Origin: Actinomyces polynesiensis
GTDB taxonomy: Bacteria; Actinomycetota; Actinomycetes; Actinomycetales; Actinomycetaceae
DNA: 32,881 nt
Assembly (NCBI RefSeq): GCF_000820725.1
Contig: NZ_CCXH01000302.1
Coordinates: 1 to 32,881, forward strand
Direction: 5' to 3'
Part shown: positions 28,520 through 32,881 of the stretch, in pieces
How positions within the stretch are numbered: the stretch's first letter is position 1
Layout: the number at the start of each line of letters is the position of its first letter
Program-made: the position numbers and the translations under genes
Notes under the pieces: model-generated
The model's database searches: none
Seen by the model: only the letters and a program-made list of their open reading frames with translations
What the model was told of the DNA's origin: nothing

Positions 28520-30024
28520 AGCTTCTCCCTCAGCTCGGCCGGGACCTGAATGTGCTTGGGCAGCACCAGGCCCAGGGGAAGGGCGGCAGCGAACGCCGAA
28601 TCCTGCGACCCGTACACGGGCCGCAGCCTCAGTCGCGCTGTCGCTCCCAGGTTGTCGATCGCCGCGCGAGCGTCGGCCTCCTTGTCCAGGTCGGCCACCG
28701 TGGCGGTGACCAGCATCCCGAACTGGACCAGGCCGGCCCCGGAGGCTTCCTCGCTGGCGGTGGCCGCCGCGGCGCGCACCGCCAGGCTGTCGCGGGCGGC
28801 CGGCTTGCTCGTCGACGTCATGCGGAACTCCGCGGCGCGCAGGTCCGCCTCGACGATCGCGGCCGCCTTGGCCGCGTCGATCGGCCGGTACAGCAGCGTC
28901 ACGCGCTTGCGCGCTATATCGCGGTGCGGGGCGAGCAGCCGCGCGAGTACGCCCGACTGGACGTTGCCGCGCGGAGCTGACGTCATCGCCCACGTGCAGG
29001 AGTACGCCGAATCGTGGCGGTATCCGTCCCAGGACGCTTGCGCGGCCGAGGGGCCGACGTCGGGCCAGCTCAGCTCGGGCGTCTCGCCGGAGGCGTGTGC
29101 CTCGTCGATCAGCACCGCGGCGGCCGGATCGTAGGCGATGCGGATCGCCTCGCAGAGTTCCTGGGCGGACAGCGGGTGCGCTGCACCCGCGCCGGTTGCC
29201 TGCAAGCCGGCCGTGAGCCCGGGTAGGCGTGCCGCCAGCTCGCGGGCCATCTCCTCGGCCTTGCGCTTCTTACTGCCGGATCGGTGCGAGGCGTTGAAGC
29301 TGATCGCCACGTATGCCTTCACCGTCGACGAACCCGACGGATACCGGGTGACAACCTCGCGCAACATCTCCTGAGCGAACTCCGGGGCGTTGTGGTCGGT
29401 GTTCATCTCGACCTCGCGGCGCAGCCGCGTGCCCGAGTCAGGCGCGGTCTCGATCGTGACCGACGCGGCCTCGATGCCCGGCTCGTCTCCGAGATTGGCC
29501 AGCCAGTGGCCCCAGTCGGCCACCCACACGTCGATCTGTTCCTGATCGACGAGTGCGGCACCGTCGGGCTCGGTGCCGATTACGACGGAGAACGTCGAGG
29601 TGGCCGGCGTGTAGAGCAGTGCGAACGGCCGGCCGTAGCTGTCGGTGTGCTCGCTGAGGCGCGTTGGAGCCGCGAGGCCGGGGAGCTGGTAGGTGCCCCA
29701 CAGTGCGCGGCCGAGCGGGCCGGAACGGTAGACGTTCGTCCCGCGTGAGCGGGCCGACCACCAGGCGATGCGGGCACCGCCGCGGCTCAGCACGTTCTTT
29801 CCGTGGGAGTCCTTGGTCAGCACGGCCAGCATGACGCAGCCGAGGACGGCCGTCACGATGACCGCTTCGAGCAGGTCGGCGACCATCACCGTGATAACTA
29901 TGGCCACCAGGCCCGCCAGCAGCAGGCCGGTACCGACTGAGCCGAGGCCCAAGATTCCGGGCGACGTGGGGCGTCGCCAGTTCCCATAGGTCCGCGGACC
30001 CTTGCTTGTCTCAACGGCTGCCAT
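28516..30024 (-). CDS. SCO6880-family type IV secretion protein
   Basis: A 502-aa protein from ATG 30024, after GGGAGG at a normal distance. It opens with RTYGNWRRPTSPGILGLG, then two membrane helices (about 30-72, PrgI-like). The soluble part contains RSGPLGRALWGTYQLPGLAA, the family mark. The cytoplasmic domain resembles the N-terminal half of VirB4 proteins. In actinobacteria SCO6880 and the following ATPase seem to divide the VirB3/VirB4 job between them. Overlaps both neighbouring genes. Confidence 0.9.
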   Translation of the reverse strand: MAAVETSKGPRTYGNWRRPTSPGILGLGSVGTGLLLAGLVAIVITVMVADLLEAVIVTAVLGCVMLAVLTKDSHGKNVLSRGGARIAWWSARSRGTNVYRSGPLGRALWGTYQLPGLAAPTRLSEHTDSYGRPFALLYTPATSTFSVVIGTEPDGAALVDQEQIDVWVADWGHWLANLGDEPGIEAASVTIETAPDSGTRLRREVEMNTDHNAPEFAQEMLREVVTRYPSGSSTVKAYVAISFNASHRSGSKKRKAEEMARELAARLPGLTAGLQATGAGAAHPLSAQELCEAIRIAYDPAAAVLIDEAHASGETPELSWPDVGPSAAQASWDGYRHDSAYSCTWAMTSAPRGNVQSGVLARLLAPHRDIARKRVTLLYRPIDAAKAAAIVEADLRAAEFRMTSTSKPAARDSLAVRAAAATASEEASGAGLVQFGMLVTATVADLDKEADARAAIDNLGATARLRLRPVYGSQDSAFAAALPLGLVLPKHIQVPAELREKL

Positions 30025-31658
30025 CGGGACCGCCTCCCTCTCCTGTCGATTGCTCACCGAGGTTCTGCGCCGCTCCGGCGGCGGCCTGGCCGGCCTTCTT
30101 GCCCGCGTCGAGCGCCGCGCCGGCGGCGATCCCGATCGGACCACCAGCCGCTCCGGCGGCGGCTGCACCACCGCCCGCAGCGGCTCCACCAGCAGCACCA
30201 CCACCGCCGGCCGATGCCGCGGCCGCGCCCGTGCTGGGTTGCTGCACCCGTCCCGGCACCAGCGCCGTTGCCGGCCCCGGCTCCGCCGCCCGCGCCCCCG
30301 CCGGCCTGTTGAGGACCGGCGCTCTGCGCCGCCTGGGGGGCGGAGCTACCGCTACCGCTGCCACCAGACGGACCCTGGGGGCCGCTGGCACCGTCGGACC
30401 CCCAGCTGCCGCCGCCACTGCCGGACGCCAGACGTCCGACAGCCGCCGCACCGGTCGGAACCGCTGCCATTGCGCCGACGGCCATTGCTCCGCCGGCTGC
30501 ACCACCAGCCATTGCACCCACCATCGGCGTCACAAAGCGCATCAGGGCAGGCATAGCGAACAGGGCAATAATCATGAGCATCAGGCCGGTGAGGACCGCC
30601 AACAAGCCGCTGCCGTCGTCTGAGAACACGTCCGTGCCGGCGAGCTGGAAGGCCGCCGCGTAGACGATCGCCGCGGCCGGCTTGTAGAGGATGAACGCGA
30701 TCAGCCAGGCCAGGCACTTCTTGAACCAAGCCTTTCCCATCTCGGTGTTCGTGAACGACGCCGACAGCGGGAGGATGCCCGTCAGAATGACGAGCATGCC
30801 GCCGCGGGCGACCATGAGCACGATCTGGAAGATCGTCGCCAGGATCGCAATGAGGCCGAGCACGATAATGAGGATCGCGCCCAGGCCGCCGGCCGGCCCG
30901 GAGGTCAGCGCGAGCAGCGCGGTCATGTTCTCGCCGAAGCAGGCGGAGCCCTCGACGTTCACCTGGCAGTCCAGCGACGAGTTGATGACCCACACCGAGA
31001 ACGAGTCGGCGGCCGTGACCAGCAGGCCGACGATCGTCGTTCCCGCGCCGGCGACCACGACGAGGGTCAGCAAGCTCTTGACGGTCTCACGCCCAGGCTC
31101 GGCCCGCTGTTCCCAGGCCATCCGTGCCCCGCCGATCACGACGGAGACGATCGCCGCTGCACCCATGTACCACCACAAGCTCGATTGAAGGAACAGGACC
31201 GCCCCCGAGGCGTTGTTCGGCCCCGACGGCATGAGCCCCGACACGATCGCACTGGCAGCGGATATTAGGACCACCGCGCCCAGAACCAGGCCGATCCTGC
31301 CGACGGCCGCGATGCCCTCGCCCGCACGCATGCGCGTGGCGATGATCCCGCCCAGAGCAAACAGGCTCAGCACCGCCACCGCGAAGCTGATCCACGTCAC
31401 GTAGGACAAGACCGTGGTGATGTTGCCCGAGTTCGGCGCGGACGATCCCGCAGAGATAGACGACGACCCGCCCGAACCCGTCAGGTTCGGCGTGCCGAGG
31501 TGAACCCAGATCGTGCCGAGCGACGCAACCGCCTTACCGAACGCCTCCATGACGGCGTTGGCCATGTTCTCGATCGCATCACCGACGACAGCTTCGACGC
31601 CCTCGCTGACGTGGCACATTGGGTTGAAGAAGCTCCAACCGCTGCATCCGTCAGCCAT
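30011..31658 (-). CDS. VirB6/TrbL-like channel protein, frameshifted near its 3' end
   Basis: A polytopic membrane protein of about 548 residues, with at least six hydrophobic helices between residues 80 and 400 (for example LFALGGIIATRM, AGTTIVGLLVTAA, LGLIAILATIF) and a long Gly/Ala/Ser-rich tail. The frame from ATG 31658 is good to about 30235. There it turns into Trp/Cys/Arg-rich text that stops at 30054. The +1 frame from the same place gives the expected Gly/Ala tail (GPIGIAAGAALDAGKKAGQA) and stops at 30011, overlapping the next gene. One extra base near an ACCC run at 30230-30240 explains this. The start overlaps the upstream stop (TAATG). Forms the inner channel. Confidence 0.82.
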
Positions 31659-32395
31659 TACGCCCCCCAGGTGATATATCCGGCCAGGTCCGGGATCGTG
31701 GCCACGTCGATCGGTGCGCTGGCATCGGTGACGTTGAGCTTCCAGTCGCCGTCCTCCCACACCAGCGGGTAGACCATCGAGAGATTGAGGGTCTTTCCCG
31801 AGGCAGAGCCGCGCACAGCGACGTCGATCCGAGCGGAGTCGCCGTCGTAGGCCAGGACCCGGAAGCCCGCGATTTCCACGCGGGTGCCCGAGCCGGTCGA
31901 GGAGCCGGCCCCGGCTGAGAGCACCTGGTCACGGGCGGAGCCCGTCACGAAGTAATCGAGCCACGCTTTCACCGTGGACTCGTCGCTGCCCTGCACGACG
32001 GCGTTAGCCGCCGCGAACAGGGCACCTTCGGGCGAGTGCTGGAAGCAGGTCCGCACGCCGTTCTTGGTGTCCGCCGGCCCCGCTTCGCTGGACGTCGGAT
32101 AAGCCACCGTGCCCTGGTACTCCCACTTGGCGGCGGGTGCTGTCGAGATGGACCCGCTCAGCACCTCCCCACTCAGCCCACAAACACTTGCGCCGCCCGC
32201 AGCCGCCGACTCGTCGGCAGTTGGGGCGGCGCTCGATTCTGACGGCGACGGCGAGGACTGGGACTCGGGATCGGATCGGGTGGCGTTGACCACGCCGACG
32301 ACGACCCCGAGCACGACGACGAGAGCGACCACAACCGCCGCGAGGATGAAGCCTGGGCGGGTAAACGGATTCTTCTGATCGGTGTCTTCAGCCAT
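31658..32395 (-). CDS. Membrane-anchored NTF2-like transfer protein (VirB8/TcpC-like)
   Basis: A 245-aa protein. One membrane helix (about 15-38, FILAAVVVALVVVLGVVVGV) puts the rest outside the membrane. A Ser/Glu/Ala linker and a Cys pair (VCGLSG ... RTCFQH) follow. The C-terminal 100 residues (VKAWLDYFVTGS to VWEDGDWKLNV) have the helix-then-beta pattern of NTF2-like domains, as in TcpC/VirB8 parts of the channel. Located between the small two-helix protein and the VirB6-like gene. The assignment to VirB8 is structural inference. Confidence 0.78.
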   Translation of the reverse strand: MAEDTDQKNPFTRPGFILAAVVVALVVVLGVVVGVVNATRSDPESQSSPSPSESSAAPTADESAAAGGASVCGLSGEVLSGSISTAPAAKWEYQGTVAYPTSSEAGPADTKNGVRTCFQHSPEGALFAAANAVVQGSDESTVKAWLDYFVTGSARDQVLSAGAGSSTGSGTRVEIAGFRVLAYDGDSARIDVAVRGSASGKTLNLSMVYPLVWEDGDWKLNVTDASAPIDVATIPDLAGYITWGA

Positions 32396-32411
32396 TGCAG
32401 TACCTTTCGGG

Positions 32412-32714
32412 TCAGCTCACCAGGAAGCCCACGAGCGAGCCGGCCGCGGAGATGACGATGACGCCACCAAGCGCCATCCCGATCTTGCCGACGTGCTCGC
32501 CGCCCTCCCCGCGGCGAGACTGAATGGCCATGAGCGCACCAGCGGCGATCAGACCGAGGACGCACACGGCGAGGGCGACCCACTTGGCCCAGCCCATGAT
32601 CGACGTGAATCCCTCAGTTCCCGGCGGCTGCACCGGGTTCGGGTCCGGCACCTGGAGCGGCAGGAGAGCCACGACGTCCGTCGCGGCCTGGGTCAGGGTC
32701 AGAGCGATGCTCAT
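32412..32714 (-). CDS. Small two-helix membrane protein, VirB2/TrbC-like
   Basis: A 100-aa protein from ATG 32714, with AAAGGAA just upstream. Two hydrophobic helices (about 46-66 and 80-99) are joined by a short charged loop (QSRRGEGGEHVGK). That is the layout of processed VirB2/TrbC pilin-type subunits and of the SCO6878-like proteins in the same operon position. No clear signal-peptide cleavage site. It starts 12 nt after the DUF6668 stop. Confidence 0.75.
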   Translation of the reverse strand: MSIALTLTQAATDVVALLPLQVPDPNPVQPPGTEGFTSIMGWAKWVALAVCVLGLIAAGALMAIQSRRGEGGEHVGKIGMALGGVIVISAAGSLVGFLVS

Positions 32715-32725
32715 CGTTGTTCCTT

Positions 32726-32881
32726 TCAGTTGGTGGTGCCGTCGGCACCGGGGCGGATCAGTGCGTGCAGCTCGTCGACAAGTCGGCGGACCTCGCGCGG
32801 GGCGTCGGAGAGAGCCGGCGGCTCCCCCAGACGCCACGATTCAATCCACGGGACGGTCCACGTCCGTGGGACTCCCCCGCC
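32726..32881 (-). CDS. DUF6668-type protein, C-terminal part (continues at base 1)
   Basis: The last 51 codons of the gene that begins at 462. Read from 32881 leftward they give GGGVPRTWTVPWIESWRLGE, then PPALSDAPREVRRLVDELHA and a stop at 32726-32728. The VPWIESWRLGEPP block is the conserved C-terminal end of DUF6668 proteins. It joins the residues at base 1 (PLRDFAHLV) in frame, since both pieces are whole numbers of codons (156 and 462 bases). This is the evidence that the molecule is circular. Confidence 0.85.
   Translation of the reverse strand, partial: GGGVPRTWTVPWIESWRLGEPPALSDAPREVRRLVDELHALIRPGADGTTN

Overview
The window appears to be a complete circular conjugative plasmid of 32,881 bp from a high-GC actinobacterium, probably a Micrococcales-type host. 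One minus-strand gene (DUF6668 type) starts at 462, runs in frame to base 1 and continues without a break from 32881 to its stop at 32726. The two window ends therefore look like an arbitrary cut in a circle. Transfer genes of the SCO6880 / DUF4913 / DUF6668 type, several likely leaderless genes and the GC bias all point to Actinomycetota. No rRNA, tRNA or CRISPR array was seen.

Layout. (a) 462 through base 1 and 32881 back to 24694, minus strand: one long type IV secretion operon (DUF6668, VirB2/TrbC-like small membrane protein, NTF2-like anchored protein, VirB6/TrbL-like protein with a frameshift, SCO6880-type protein, VirB4-type ATPase, VirD4-type coupling protein, DUF4913). (b) 463-607: divergent control region with three phased direct repeats. 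(c) 608-4766, plus: HTH regulator, lipoprotein, two-domain peptidoglycan hydrolase, MinD/ParA-like ATPase and an FHA protein that shares an N-terminal domain with the ATPase. (d) 4821-7178: small DNA-binding-type protein and the replication protein (AEP primase plus winged helices), behind a strongly structured leader. (e) 7184-12358: a block that looks like a conjugative leading region (ArdC antirestriction protein, NrdH-type redoxin, SSB, ParA and partner, DUF192 lipoprotein, small proteins), with a repeated TAGTACTA palindrome and two copies of a ~175-bp hairpin element. (f) 12384-14388: type II restriction-modification pair. (g) 14389-18300: insertion debris (IS5-type remnant, broken resolvase), an intact IS256-family element and a paired SMR efflux operon with a TetR regulator. 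(h) 18545-20658: VbhA-type antitoxin, Fic protein, candidate ADP-ribosyltransferase-like protein and serine resolvase. (i) 20659-24620: structured DNA, a minus-strand small gene, a probable oriT region, MobC, a MOBP-type relaxase and a coiled-coil partner.

How it fits together. Relaxase, MobC and the secretion operon make this plausibly self-transmissible. If oriT lies at about 21.4-21.6 kb and the minus strand enters first, running leftward, then Fic, R-M, ParA, SSB, redoxin and ArdC enter early. All of them would be transcribed toward oriT with the transferred strand as template, as in the F-plasmid leading region, and the tra genes would enter last. The two hairpin elements, directly upstream of ardC and of the redoxin gene, are therefore candidates for single-stranded-DNA promoters or priming sites. 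The palindromes in the same block suggest a plasmid-encoded regulator shutting these genes off after establishment.

Limits. Function calls rest on motifs read by eye. The ssDNA-promoter, oriT and operator roles are inferences. Two apparent frameshifts (30.2 kb and 8.5 kb) may be sequence errors.
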